64,000 nucleotides of DNA from Enterococcus columbae DSM 7374 = ATCC 51263 (GTDB lineage: Bacteria; Bacillota; Bacilli; Lactobacillales; Enterococcaceae). Of this stretch, positions 30,343-38,297 are shown one piece after another (position 1 is the first letter of the stretch; the number at the start of each line of letters is the position of its first letter). The notes beneath the pieces were generated by a model. That model was not told the DNA's origin and ran no database searches. It saw nothing but the letters and a program-made list of their open reading frames with translations. The position numbers and the translations under genes were made by a program. The stretch is from the NCBI RefSeq assembly GCF_000406925.1, contig NZ_KE136351.1, positions 5,474 through 69,473 of the forward strand, read 5' to 3'.

Positions 30343-30813
30343 TTACCAACGATAGTGTGCAAATGCACGGTTGGCTTCGGCCATTTTGTGTGTGTCTTCG
30401 CGTTTTTTCACAGAAGCACCAGTGTTGTTAGCAGCATCCATGATTTCTTTTGCAAGACGTTCTTCCATTGTGTGTTCGCCACGTAGACGAGCGTAGCTAA
30501 CGATCCAACGTAAACCTAAAGTTGTACGACGTTCTGGACGTACTTCAACTGGTACTTGGTAGTTAGAACCACCCACACGACGAGCTTTAACTTCTAATAC
30601 AGGCATAATGTTCTTCATAGCTTGTTCAAATACTTCTAATGGATCATTACCTGTAGATTCTTTAATAATATCAAATGCATTATAAATGATGCTTGCAGCA
30701 ATCCCGCGTTTTCCGTCGATCATGACACGGTTGATTAAGCGAGTTACTAATTTTGAGTTATAAATAGGATCTGGTAAAACATCACGTTTTGCAACAGGAC
30801 CTTTACGAGGCAT
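30343..30813 (-). CDS. rpsG: 30S ribosomal protein S7
   Basis: Nucleates assembly of the small-subunit head. The 156-residue protein begins [20 protein letters not shown] and has [16 protein letters not shown] and the C-terminal [19 protein letters not shown]. 60 bp after rpsL. Confidence 0.98.
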   Translation of the reverse strand: MPRKGPVAKRDVLPDPIYNSKLVTRLINRVMIDGKRGIAASIIYNAFDIIKESTGNDPLEVFEQAMKNIMPVLEVKARRVGGSNYQVPVEVRPERRTTLGLRWIVSYARLRGEHTMEERLAKEIMDAANNTGASVKKREDTHKMAEANRAFAHYRW

Positions 30814-30873
30814 CCGTAACTCCTCCTTTTCGTAATATGATTAATTTATATAATTTCGTTTCAAAGTCAAAAA

Positions 30874-31287
30874 TTAAGCTTTAGGACGTTTAGTACCGTA
30901 TTTAGAACGACCTTGTTTACGGTTGTTCACACCAGCAGTATCTAACGCACCACGAACGATGTGGTAACGTACCCCTGGTAAGTCTTTTACACGTCCACCA
31001 CGTAATAACACAACACTGTGTTCTTGTAAGTTGTGGCCAATACCTGGGATATAAGCTGTAACTTCGATTAAGTTTGACAAACGAACACGGGCATATTTAC
31101 GTAAAGCTGAGTTCGGTTTTTTAGGTGTCATAGTTCCCACACGAGTTGCTACCCCACGTTTTTGAGGTGAGCTCACATTCGTTTGAGTCTTTTTGAAACT
31201 GTTATATCCTTTGTTTAATGCAGGTGAATTTGATTTTTCAACCTTTGATTTACGAGGCTTACGTACTAATTGGTTAATTGTAGGCAT
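30874..31287 (-). CDS. rpsL: 30S ribosomal protein S12
   Basis: Decoding-site protein and streptomycin target. I set the start at ATG 31287 ([15 protein letters not shown], 137 aa) after AAGGAGGAAAACAAGGA; the open frame extends to 31329 but that region contains the ribosome site. The drug-site segments [11 protein letters not shown] (Lys43-type region) and [17 protein letters not shown] are wild type in appearance. First gene of the str operon. Confidence 0.97.
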   Translation of the reverse strand: MPTINQLVRKPRKSKVEKSNSPALNKGYNSFKKTQTNVSSPQKRGVATRVGTMTPKKPNSALRKYARVRLSNLIEVTAYIPGIGHNLQEHSVVLLRGGRVKDLPGVRYHIVRGALDTAGVNNRKQGRSKYGTKRPKA

Positions 31288-31445
31288 TCCTTGTTTTCCT
31301 CCTTCCTTGATTCGCTTTCTTAGTCCCACACATCCAGGTGGTTCTTTTCTTTGCGATAAAAAATAATGCAGATAACTGCACCTTTATCAATGGCTTATTC
31401 ACAGTCAGCACGTCCCATACGGAACCTGTTTAAAGCACCTTTTTC
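31288..31445 (-). promoter_or_regulatory. Leader of the str operon
   Basis: About 155 nt between the promoter and rpsL. Near its middle TGCAG/CTGCA (31374-31387 region) is followed by TTATTTTTTATC, with outer GATAAA/TTTATC pairing: an attenuator-like shape. Confidence 0.4.
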
Positions 31446-31474
31446 ATGGTAACACACTTTTTACAAACTGTCAA
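31446..31474 (-). promoter_or_regulatory. Promoter of the str operon
   Basis: Minus strand: consensus -35 TTGACA (31469-31474), 17-nt spacer, -10 TACCAT (31446-31451). Confidence 0.85.
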
Positions 31475-31586
31475 CGTTAGCTTAAGCTATTTTCTGAAAA
31501 AATTTTTAGTTTTTTCGACCAATATTTTTAGCCCTTACTCTATTAATTGAGACTATCTTTTCATAGGATTTCTTATCAAAGAATTG

Positions 31587-31592
31587 TATAAT
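31587..31592 (+). promoter_or_regulatory. Possible -10 box of rpiA
   Basis: TATAAT 36 nt before the rpiA start codon; the -35 at the usual distance is poor. Confidence 0.4.
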
Positions 31593-31627
31593 AAAATAGT
31601 AATTAATTTTGTAAAGGTGGCAATAGA

Positions 31628-32302
31628 ATGAACTTAAAACAAATGGTCGGTATTGAAGCAAGTAAGTATGTGAAAGACGGGATGATTGTAGGATTAGGTA
31701 CGGGATCCACGGCCTACTACATGATTGAAGAGCTTGGTCGTCGCGTTAAAGAAGAAAACTTACAAATTGTTGGGGTGCCCACTTCAATTGCTTCAAAAAA
31801 ACAAGCAGAAGGATTAGGTATTCCGGTAAAAACCATTGATGAAGTCCCTTATGTAGATTTAACAATTGATGGCGCAGATGAAATCGATCCTGATTTTGGT
31901 GGCATCAAAGGTGGTGGGGCAGCCTTACTTTTCGAAAAAATTGTCGCGACTTATTCTAAAAAAGTAATTTGGATTGTCGACCAATCCAAAATGGTGCCTA
32001 CTCTAGGAAAATTTCCACTGCCAATCGAAGTTATTCCTTATGGTCACCAACAAGTCCTCAAACAATTTAGCGATTTAGGTTGGCAACCTAGCCTACGCAA
32101 AAATGCAGCAGGTGAAATTGTTGTTACTGATTGTGGTCATTATATCATTGACCTACACCTAGAAAAAATTGATGACACTCATAAATTGGCCAAACAATTA
32201 GATACTATCGTTGGAGTTGTGGAACACGGCTTATTTTTAGATATGGTTCATACGGTGATTATCGGTACTCCTGAGGGTGTTAAAACCATTCACGCAAACT
32301 AA
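31628..32302 (+). CDS. rpiA: Ribose-5-phosphate isomerase A
   Basis: Interconverts ribose 5-phosphate and ribulose 5-phosphate. The 224-residue protein has [29 protein letters not shown] and [12 protein letters not shown], the three active-site loops. Start ATG after AAAGGTGGCAATAGA. It may link to the nucleoside salvage cluster through pentose phosphates, though it is transcribed separately. Confidence 0.97.
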   Translation: MNLKQMVGIEASKYVKDGMIVGLGTGSTAYYMIEELGRRVKEENLQIVGVPTSIASKKQAEGLGIPVKTIDEVPYVDLTIDGADEIDPDFGGIKGGGAALLFEKIVATYSKKVIWIVDQSKMVPTLGKFPLPIEVIPYGHQQVLKQFSDLGWQPSLRKNAAGEIVVTDCGHYIIDLHLEKIDDTHKLAKQLDTIVGVVEHGLFLDMVHTVIIGTPEGVKTIHAN

Positions 32303-32358
32303 GGTAACAAAAAATTGATGATTCTTTGCTAAAATTTTACTTTCCCAGCTTTTTTTCA

Positions 32359-32387
32359 TGGAAATTCCTTGTAAAAAAGTGTACAAT
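32359..32387 (+). promoter_or_regulatory. Possible promoter of gpmA
   Basis: TGGAAA (32359-32364), 17-nt spacer, TACAAT (32382-32387), 55 nt upstream of the gpmA start. Confidence 0.45.
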
Positions 32388-32441
32388 GTGGAAGGAATGA
32401 AAAAATTTCAGAAAACTAACAACATAAAGGAGAGTTTTTTT

Positions 32442-33128
32442 ATGCCAAAATTAGTTTTTTCACGTCACGGATTAAGTGAATGGAACAAATTAAACCAATT
32501 CACCGGTTGGGCTGATGTTGATCTAGCTCCAGAAGGTGTTGAAGAAGCCAAAGAAGGCGGACGTAAAATTAAAGAAGCTGGAATCGAATTTGACGTAGCT
32601 TTCACTTCAGTTTTAACTCGCGCTATCAAAACATGTAACTTAATTTTAGAATACTCAGATCAATTATGGGTACCTCAAATTAAATCATGGCGCTTAAACG
32701 AACGTCACTATGGTAAATTACAAGGTTTAAACAAAAAAGAAACTGCTGAAAAATATGGTGACGAACAAGTACACATCTGGCGTCGTTCTTACGATGTATT
32801 ACCTCCATTACAAGATGCTACTGACGAAGGTTCAATCGCTGGCGATCGTCGCTATGCAATGTTAGACCCTCGCGATGTACCAGGAGGAGAAAACTTAAAA
32901 GTTACTTTAGAACGTGCTTTACCATTCTGGCAAGATCAAATTGCTCCAGCATTATTAGATGGTAAAACTGTTTTAGTTGCTGCACACGGTAATTCTTTAC
33001 GTGCTTTAGCTAAACACATCGAAGGTATCTCAGACGAAGATATCATGGATCTTGAAATCCCAACTGGTCAACCATTAGTTTATGAATTAAACGATGATTT
33101 AACAGTTGCTAAGAAATACTACTTATAA
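32442..33128 (+). CDS. gpmA: 2,3-bisphosphoglycerate-dependent phosphoglycerate mutase
   Basis: Glycolytic interconversion of 3- and 2-phosphoglycerate. The 228-residue protein begins [20 protein letters not shown] with the phosphohistidine RHG motif near residue 9 and has [13 protein letters not shown] and [13 protein letters not shown] 32442 follows AAAGGAGAG; a longer frame from 32358 is not supported. Codon choice is strongly biased (GCT, TTA, GGT), as expected for high expression. Its terminator has been split by an IS element. Confidence 0.97.
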   Translation: MPKLVFSRHGLSEWNKLNQFTGWADVDLAPEGVEEAKEGGRKIKEAGIEFDVAFTSVLTRAIKTCNLILEYSDQLWVPQIKSWRLNERHYGKLQGLNKKETAEKYGDEQVHIWRRSYDVLPPLQDATDEGSIAGDRRYAMLDPRDVPGGENLKVTLERALPFWQDQIAPALLDGKTVLVAAHGNSLRALAKHIEGISDEDIMDLEIPTGQPLVYELNDDLTVAKKYYL

Positions 33129-33137
33129 TTTCTAAAT

Positions 33138-33150
33138 AAAAAAGGAAGTG
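33138..33150 (+). terminator. Left arm of the split gpmA terminator
   Basis: AAAAAAGGAAGTG. Together with CACTTCCTTTTTTTT at 34696-34710 and a CACG loop it makes a textbook terminator once the IS element is removed. As it stands the two arms are 1.5 kb apart. Confidence 0.88.
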
Positions 33151-33154
33151 CACG
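33151..33154. repeat. Target duplication of the IS3-type element, left
   Basis: CACG, repeated at 34692-34695. This tetranucleotide is the loop of the original terminator. Confidence 0.85.
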
Positions 33155-33213
33155 TGAGGTGACCCCCAAAAGTTAGACTTTTTTACGAGACGACTCCGGT
33201 CGTCTCGTTTTCA

Positions 33214-34032
33214 TTATGCAGCTAAAAGATGGAGCCTATATTGAACAGGACTCATCCATCCTAACTTTTCTTTTATTCGTTGTTCATTATAATACTTTAT
33301 AAATCGTTCTATTTCCATTTTTAATTCCTCATAGCTATAGTAAGTAACGCCATAGTATATCTCTTGCTTAAGCAGACCGAAGAAATTCTCCATTACGGAA
33401 TTATCTAGACAGTTGCCCTTTCGAGACATGCTTTGAAATATTCGTTCTTCTTTTAGCCTTTGAGAGTATGCCTTCATCTGGTATGCCCAACCCTGGTCAG
33501 AATGGAATGTTCGTCTATAAGGGCAGTCTGAAGTGATTTCAATGGCTTTATCCAAGGCATTCATTACATTCTTTGCTGAAGGTTTCTTATCGATGCTGTA
33601 ACTTAGTATTTCTCCATTACACATATCCATAAATGGATCTAAATACAGCTTATGCATTGTCATATGTCCTTTGACATCAACTTCATAATACTTAAATTCA
33701 GTCGTATCCGTTGTGATTTTTTGATGGGGTATGTGCGTATTAAAGCGTCTGCGAATTCTGTTGGGTGCAATGGTACCAATCCTGCCCTTATAGGAACTAT
33801 ATTTCCTACTTTTGCGTGTGTAGGATGTCACCTGCAAGCCAAGTTTTTGAACTATTCGCTGAACCTTCTTTTTGTTGATGAGATATCCTTGATTATGAAG
33901 CTCTCCATGTATTCTACGATATCCGTAATCCTTATTATTCTTACGGATTTCTTGGATTTTTTCTTCAAGTTCTTTGTCAGGATTTTCTCTATCAAATCGT
34001 TTTTGCCAATACATATATGTTGCTTTAGGCAT
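33214..34032 (-). CDS. IS3-family transposase OrfB (DDE catalytic part)
   Basis: Integrase-core protein with HTH_21-like N terminus (YGYRRIHGELHNQG) and DDE residues in TTDTTEFKYYE, FHSDQGWAYQ and the CLDNSVMENFFGLLKQE segment. The listed ATG (34032) may be used alone, but the same frame is open upstream to about 34110 and encodes ALVINSLRREFKLKDLL, the usual OrfB N terminus, so the active enzyme is probably the OrfAB fusion made by a -1 shift. 272 residues from the ATG. Confidence 0.93.
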   Translation of the reverse strand: MPKATYMYWQKRFDRENPDKELEEKIQEIRKNNKDYGYRRIHGELHNQGYLINKKKVQRIVQKLGLQVTSYTRKSRKYSSYKGRIGTIAPNRIRRRFNTHIPHQKITTDTTEFKYYEVDVKGHMTMHKLYLDPFMDMCNGEILSYSIDKKPSAKNVMNALDKAIEITSDCPYRRTFHSDQGWAYQMKAYSQRLKEERIFQSMSRKGNCLDNSVMENFFGLLKQEIYYGVTYYSYEELKMEIERFIKYYNEQRIKEKLGWMSPVQYRLHLLAA

Positions 34033-34055
34033 GCCTGTATAAGAGAGAAGGTCTT

Positions 34056-34634
34056 TTAGTTTGAATTCTCGTCGGAGACTGTTGATGACGAGTGCCGTTC
34101 TCTCATTTTTTCCTCGTCCTCTAAACGCAGCCTCCTCAGTTCTTTTAAAAAGGCATTCTCAATTCTCAATTTAAGAAGTTCATCTTCTAGCTCTTTTACA
34201 TGTTCTGCACTTGTATCAACAGAAGATTCTTCAACTGGTTTGTTTTGTGTATTGCCATTAGTTGTATTCAATGTTTTCTTTCGTCCCTTCTTGCGTGGTC
34301 TTAGGGCATCAGGACCAGCTGCACGAAAGCGACTCACCCAATTTGTGATCATACTTGGATTAGTAATTCCTTCTTGCAGAGCTAAATCTTGATATGAGAT
34401 TTCACTTGATAAATATAACTCTACTATAGAAAGCTTCTTTTCAAAAGAATAAAAATCTTTTTTTCTAGAACGTTTTAATCCTTCATCACCAAATGCATTG
34501 TAATTATCCACCCATAGTTTAACTTTATTATCAGATGGAATGCCGAACTTATTTGCAAGATAAGTATAACCACCTTCGCCATTAAGATAAGCATTTACAA
34601 CTTGCTTTTTAAACTCAAAAGAATATTTGGACAT
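34056..34634 (-). CDS. IS3-family OrfA (helix-turn-helix part)
   Basis: DNA-binding protein recognising the element ends. Two helix-turn-helix units are visible (ANKFGIPSDNKVKLWVDNY and YQDLALQEGITNPSMITNW), then a basic region and a leucine-rich coiled coil (HVKELEDELLKLRIENAFLK) that mediates multimerisation in this family. I choose ATG 34634 (MSKYSFEFKKQ) after TTGGAGG; the upstream TTG at 34652 lies on the ribosome site. About 192 residues. Confidence 0.9.
   Translation of the reverse strand: MSKYSFEFKKQVVNAYLNGEGGYTYLANKFGIPSDNKVKLWVDNYNAFGDEGLKRSRKKDFYSFEKKLSIVELYLSSEISYQDLALQEGITNPSMITNWVSRFRAAGPDALRPRKKGRKKTLNTTNGNTQNKPVEESSVDTSAEHVKELEDELLKLRIENAFLKELRRLRLEDEEKMRERHSSSTVSDENSN
34106..34111 (-). 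other. Probable -1 frameshift site
   Basis: Six A residues on the minus strand (orfA frame GAA AAA ATG). A slip by one base at AAA joins orfA to the open orfB frame and gives the canonical OrfAB junction. Confidence 0.7.
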
Positions 34635-34691
34635 AAAAATACCGACCTCCAATTGTTAGATTTTATGGTCTAACTTTTGGGGGTCGGTACA

Positions 34692-34710
34692 CACGCACTT
34701 CCTTTTTTTT
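34692..34710 (+). terminator. Right arm of the split gpmA terminator
   Basis: CACG duplication (34692-34695), then CACTTCC and eight T. The intact hairpin would have A and T runs on both sides and so served both gpmA and the convergent alcohol dehydrogenase gene. Confidence 0.85.
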
Positions 34711-34713
34711 ATT

Positions 34714-34747
34714 GGCTAAACTTTTGCAAAACAAGAAAACTTTAGCC
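34714..34747. other. Hairpin after the alcohol dehydrogenase gene
   Basis: GGCTAAA (34714-34720) pairs with TTTAGCC (34741-34747), with further A:T pairs inside, next to the stop codon of the minus-strand gene. There is no U run on the minus side; it originally led into the gpmA hairpin. Confidence 0.5.
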
Positions 34748-35935
34748 TTAGATAAAATGACTGTCTTTCATACATGCTTGATAGATTGCTACAACATCCT
34801 CAACATTTAAAGGCGAAAAGGCAGCCGTAGCAATCGTGCTATGATCAACAGCTTGTCTAGCCATTGCTTCAAACTCACCTTCAGAATTAATCCCTACAGC
34901 AGGCAAGGTCATTGGCACACCATTTAACACAAAGAAATCATAAAGTGCTTGAATACCCATTTTAGCTGCGGTCATCGCATCTTTTTCAGTGATTCCCCAA
35001 ACATTTCTAGCAAAGCGTTCAATTTTTGGTAAAGTTTTTTCATTTAATACGTGATCCAACCACCGTGGTGTTAAAATCGCTAAACCAATCCCATGAGTAA
35101 TATCATAAAATGCACTGAGCTCATGCTCCATTGGATGACAAGACCAAGCACCCTTACGTCCAGTTCCAGGTAAACCATTCAACGCTAACGTACTTGCCCA
35201 CATTAAATTTGCTCTAGCATCGTAGTTATCTGGCTCCTTCAAAGCAACTGGCAAGCATTGAATGACTGTTTTCATCAACGCTTCAGCAATACTATCCTGT
35301 ACTTCTGTTCCCGGTGTTAAATCAAAATATTGTTCCATTAAATGACTTAAAATATCCGCTGAACCAGCCAACGTCTGATACTGACTAACCGTGTAAGTAT
35401 TTTGTGGATCTAAGAAAGAAGCCTTAGGTAATAAGTTTTTACCATAAATCCCTAATTTTTGACGTGTTTTCAGATTAGAAATCACCGCATTACGATTCAT
35501 TTCTGTTCCTGTTGCAGACAAGGTCAAGATGGTTACCAAAGGCAGCGCTGGACCAGCATAATTACGACTCAAAACTAAATCCCACGCATCTTTTTCATAA
35601 AAAGTTGCCCCACAAATCACTTTACTGCAATCAATCACTGAACCACCACCAACGGCCAACACCACATCCACCTGATGCTCGCGACACAAAGCAACCCCCT
35701 CACGAACACTCTCAATACGTGGATTGGGATCAATCCCACTTAATTCAAACACTTCATTTCCATTATCCTTCAAAATCGTCATTAATTTATCATAAAGACC
35801 GATTCTTTTAATACTACCGCCACCATAAACTAACAACACACGCTTACCAAACTCATTCAAAACCTCAGGCAACTCACCCAAACGATCCTTACCAAAACGC
35901 ACATCTGTTGGCACATAAAAATTAAAATTCTCCAT
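34748..35935 (-). CDS. Iron-containing alcohol dehydrogenase (butanol dehydrogenase-like)
   Basis: Group III NAD(P)-dependent alcohol dehydrogenase of the YugJ/BdhA/YqhD type, about 395 residues. Visible: GGGS nucleotide-binding motif twice (VYGGGSIKRIG, AVGGGSVIDCSK), TLSATGTEMN, and metal ligands in ADILSHLMEQYFD, SCHPMEHELSAFYDITHG (His and His). ATG 35935 follows GGAGGG; the frame also opens at 35947 within that ribosome site. A cre-like site overlaps its promoter, which suggests carbon catabolite control. Substrate not known. Confidence 0.9.
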   Translation of the reverse strand: MENFNFYVPTDVRFGKDRLGELPEVLNEFGKRVLLVYGGGSIKRIGLYDKLMTILKDNGNEVFELSGIDPNPRIESVREGVALCREHQVDVVLAVGGGSVIDCSKVICGATFYEKDAWDLVLSRNYAGPALPLVTILTLSATGTEMNRNAVISNLKTRQKLGIYGKNLLPKASFLDPQNTYTVSQYQTLAGSADILSHLMEQYFDLTPGTEVQDSIAEALMKTVIQCLPVALKEPDNYDARANLMWASTLALNGLPGTGRKGAWSCHPMEHELSAFYDITHGIGLAILTPRWLDHVLNEKTLPKIERFARNVWGITEKDAMTAAKMGIQALYDFFVLNGVPMTLPAVGINSEGEFEAMARQAVDHSTIATAAFSPLNVEDVVAIYQACMKDSHFI

Positions 35936-35997
35936 ATTACCCTCCATTTATCCAATATAAAGTTAACACTTTTTTCTCGTCAATATCAGCTACTTTC

Positions 35998-36025
35998 ATT
36001 CTAATCCAAAAAAGAAAAAATTCAA
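35998..36025 (-). promoter_or_regulatory. Promoter of the alcohol dehydrogenase gene
   Basis: Minus strand: -35 TTGAAT (36020-36025), 16-nt spacer, -10 TAGAAT (35998-36003). Confidence 0.65.
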
Positions 36026-36036
36026 AACGTTTGCTT
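36022..36036 (-). promoter_or_regulatory. cre-like site over the alcohol dehydrogenase promoter
   Basis: AAGCAAACGTTTTGA fits the CcpA-binding consensus WTGNAANCGNWNNCW with two mismatches and overlaps the -35 box, a position usual for repression. Confidence 0.5.
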
Positions 36037-36074
36037 TTGATAAATAAGCTATAAACACCAAGTAAAAAGAAAAA

Positions 36075-36098
36075 TGGCTTAGACAACTGTCTAAACCA
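36075..36098 (-). terminator. Terminator, probably of the citrate operon
   Basis: TGG-TTAGAC/GTCTAA-CCA hairpin with a four-base loop. On the minus strand it is followed by ATTTTTCTTTTT. It lies about 260 nt after oadA, beyond the repeat locus. Confidence 0.6.
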
Positions 36099-36186
36099 AT
36101 TTTCTCACAATGATTTATTTATATTTCTTTTAAAAGGGAACGCTAAGTTAAAAAATTTTTTTTAGGATTTCATATAAGTAGCCTAT

Positions 36187-36365
36187 ACACTTATTTTCTC
36201 GTGACTGTTCAAGCTACTTCACATTTTTGGGTAATCTATGTTCAGTAGCTAGTCACTTCAGAAAATAAGCCAGTTTGGCTAAGAAGGTCGGTTCTTTTGA
36301 TTTCCTTCTTTCTCGCCACACTGGAACTTATTTTCTCGTGACTATTCAAGCTACTTCACATTTTT
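36187..36365. repeat. Dispersed intergenic repeat, locus III
   Basis: Two copies of a roughly 40-bp segment beginning CTTATTTTCTCGTGACT and ending AGCTACTTCACATTTTT (36190-36229 and 36327-36365) flank an inverted repeat (36262-36334, AAAATAAGCCAGT with ACTGGAACTTATTTT). This is the same modular design as 22-450. The right copy runs over the last codons and stop of oadA. Confidence 0.75.
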
Positions 36366-37753
36366 GTATCGATAGTGACGGTGACGTTTTGGATGGGTAC
36401 ATCATAAAAACGGTCTTCACGTCGACCTAAGAAGTCTTTTGCCTGTTGTGGGAAGAGGGCGTAACTTAATACATCTTCTTCACTTTTAGCATATTGTTCA
36501 ATTTCTTTGGCAAAACCTGGTAATTGATTAGTTAATAAATCGGCTGGTCGACAAGTAATTAGCTCTTCCTCACCAATAATTTTTTCACGTAATTTTGGAT
36601 CAATTGCTACTGGCGATTTACCATATAAGCCTTTGACATAGTCTTTGATTTCTTTAGGTACTAATTTATATCTTTCACCAGCAATGACATTCATCAATGC
36701 CTGTGTCCCAACCATTTGTGACAACGGTGTAACTAATGGTGGATAGCCTAAATCTTTACGCACCCGTGGTACTTCCTGCAAGACTTCTTCGTATTTATCA
36801 GCTAAACCTTGTTCAGTTAGCTGACTTAATAGGTTCGATAGCATCCCGCCAGGAACTTGATAAATTAAGGTTTTTGGTTCGGTATCTTTCACCTTAGGAT
36901 TTAACAAACCTTCTTTTCTAAAACGATCACGAACAGGATTAAAATATTCAGCGATTTTTGGCAATAAATCCAAGTTTAATCCGGTATCAAAGCCCATTTC
37001 AGTAAAGGCCATTGCCAGTGATTCAGTAGCCGGTTGGCTAGTACCACCTGCAAACGAAGAAATTGCCGTATCAATGATATCCGCACCGGCTTGCGCACAC
37101 ATCAAATAGGTCATCTCAGAAATACCACTCGTCGCATGGGTATGCACTTCTAAAGGTAAATCCACGGAATCTTTTATGCGACTGACTAATTCATAACCGA
37201 CTTGTGGCATTAAGACTCCTGCCATATCTTTGATACAAATCGAATCTGCGCCTAAATCAGCCATCTCTTTAGCTAATTGAACAAAGTAATCTACCGTATG
37301 AATTTGGCTTGTTGTATAGGAAATCGCCGTTTGACAATGTCCACCTGCCATTTTAGTAGCCTTGATAGCAGTTTGTAAGTTCCGCACATCATTTAACGCA
37401 TCAAAGACTCGAATAATGTCAATCCCATTTTCGATTGATTTTTTTACAAATTGCGTTACGACATCATCGGCATAATTTTTATAGCCTAATAGATTTTGAC
37501 CACGTAAAAGCATTTGTAGTTTGGTGTGTTTAACTTCTTTTCTGATTTGGCGCAATCTTTCCCACGGATCCTCATTTAAAAAACGTAAACAAGCATCAAA
37601 GGTTGCCCCACCCCACATCTCAAGCGCATAAAAGCCGGCTTGATCCATGGTTTTTAAAATCGGTAGCATATCTTTTGTTGGCATGCGCGTAGCAATTTGA
37701 CTTTGTTGACCATCACGCAATACCGTTTCAGTAAAACGAATAATTTTTGACAT
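36356..37753 (-). CDS. oadA: Oxaloacetate decarboxylase alpha subunit (carboxyltransferase)
   Basis: Transfers the carboxyl group of oxaloacetate to biotin on the separate carrier protein. The 465-residue TIM-barrel protein begins with TETVLRDGQQS (metal Asp) and has GGATFDACLRFL, the CIKDMAGVL lysine segment and the metal-binding EVHTHATSG. The C terminus ends near residue 465 without a biotin domain; OadD (43329-43724) supplies it, as in E. faecalis. The last codons and stop lie within a repeat, so the C-terminal end may differ from relatives. Confidence 0.94.
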   Translation of the reverse strand: MSKIIRFTETVLRDGQQSQIATRMPTKDMLPILKTMDQAGFYALEMWGGATFDACLRFLNEDPWERLRQIRKEVKHTKLQMLLRGQNLLGYKNYADDVVTQFVKKSIENGIDIIRVFDALNDVRNLQTAIKATKMAGGHCQTAISYTTSQIHTVDYFVQLAKEMADLGADSICIKDMAGVLMPQVGYELVSRIKDSVDLPLEVHTHATSGISEMTYLMCAQAGADIIDTAISSFAGGTSQPATESLAMAFTEMGFDTGLNLDLLPKIAEYFNPVRDRFRKEGLLNPKVKDTEPKTLIYQVPGGMLSNLLSQLTEQGLADKYEEVLQEVPRVRKDLGYPPLVTPLSQMVGTQALMNVIAGERYKLVPKEIKDYVKGLYGKSPVAIDPKLREKIIGEEELITCRPADLLTNQLPGFAKEIEQYAKSEEDVLSYALFPQQAKDFLGRREDRFYDVPIQNVTVTIDTKM

Positions 37754-37757
37754 GCAT

Positions 37758-38297
37758 TTACTCCTTTTCTAATCGAATAATTTCACTAATTTTTTGTTGC
37801 ATTTGTTGGATATCATGCCTTCTAGAACGTCCACAAACTTTTGCATCCTCTTGGCAAATCAGACATCGCCTACTAGGATACCCCAATTCTTGTCGACTAA
37901 TCGGACAAGGAAGTTGCTCCTGTAAGATAAGCACATCTAAATCAAATAATCTTCCATGGGGATGATGACTTTCTAGGGCAACCATTTGCTCTTTTAATTG
38001 TTTGGCAGGAATGTCCACTAATAGATAATATTCCATCCCTGTAGTCAGTTCACAAAATCGACTGACTAATACTTTTTGTTGATCAAGTATCTCATCTATT
38101 TCTTCAACCATCTGTTGAAAAATCTGCGCTAAAACAGGTGAATATTTTACTGGTCCGGGAATATTCATTGTTACCACTAATAGACTTGCCTGTACATTAC
38201 TTAATAAAAGCTGCTGCTGGATATTTGCCCGATTTTCTCTGGCCTCAAGCATTTCTTCAAGAGTAACTCTAGGGCCATCAAAAACTCGCTTACACAT
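37758..38297 (-). CDS. citX: Apo-citrate lyase phosphoribosyl-dephospho-CoA transferase
   Basis: Attaches the 2'-(5''-triphosphoribosyl)-3'-dephospho-CoA prosthetic group to CitD. About 179 residues with GPRVTLEEMLEARENRA at the N terminus, GPVKYSPVL and the C-terminal CGRSRRHDIQQMQ segment, all typical. I choose ATG 38297, which overlaps the end of citF by 8 bp; ATG 38309 and TTG 38312 in frame are alternatives. The ribosome site is weak, so coupling to citF is likely. oadA starts 4 bp later. Confidence 0.88.
   Translation of the reverse strand: MCKRVFDGPRVTLEEMLEARENRANIQQQLLLSNVQASLLVVTMNIPGPVKYSPVLAQIFQQMVEEIDEILDQQKVLVSRFCELTTGMEYYLLVDIPAKQLKEQMVALESHHPHGRLFDLDVLILQEQLPCPISRQELGYPSRRCLICQEDAKVCGRSRRHDIQQMQQKISEIIRLEKE

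Larger units (their letters stand above)
33155..34691 (-). mobile_element. IS3-family (IS150-type) insertion sequence, 1537 bp
   Basis: Ends TGAGGTGACCCCCAAAAG and, inverted, TGTACCGACCCCCAAAAG; 24-bp repeats at 33155-33178 and 34668-34691 share 20 of 24 positions, with 18 consecutive identical bases. The element has the TG...CA termini of the family and a 4-bp target duplication. It carries orfA and orfB in different frames, joined by a probable -1 frameshift. Both frames are intact. The insertion point is the loop of the gpmA terminator. Confidence 0.93.

Noticed and set aside
35512-35811. 99-codon frame antisense to the alcohol dehydrogenase gene
   Set aside because: His/Pro/Gln-rich translation typical of antisense reading; no ribosome site.
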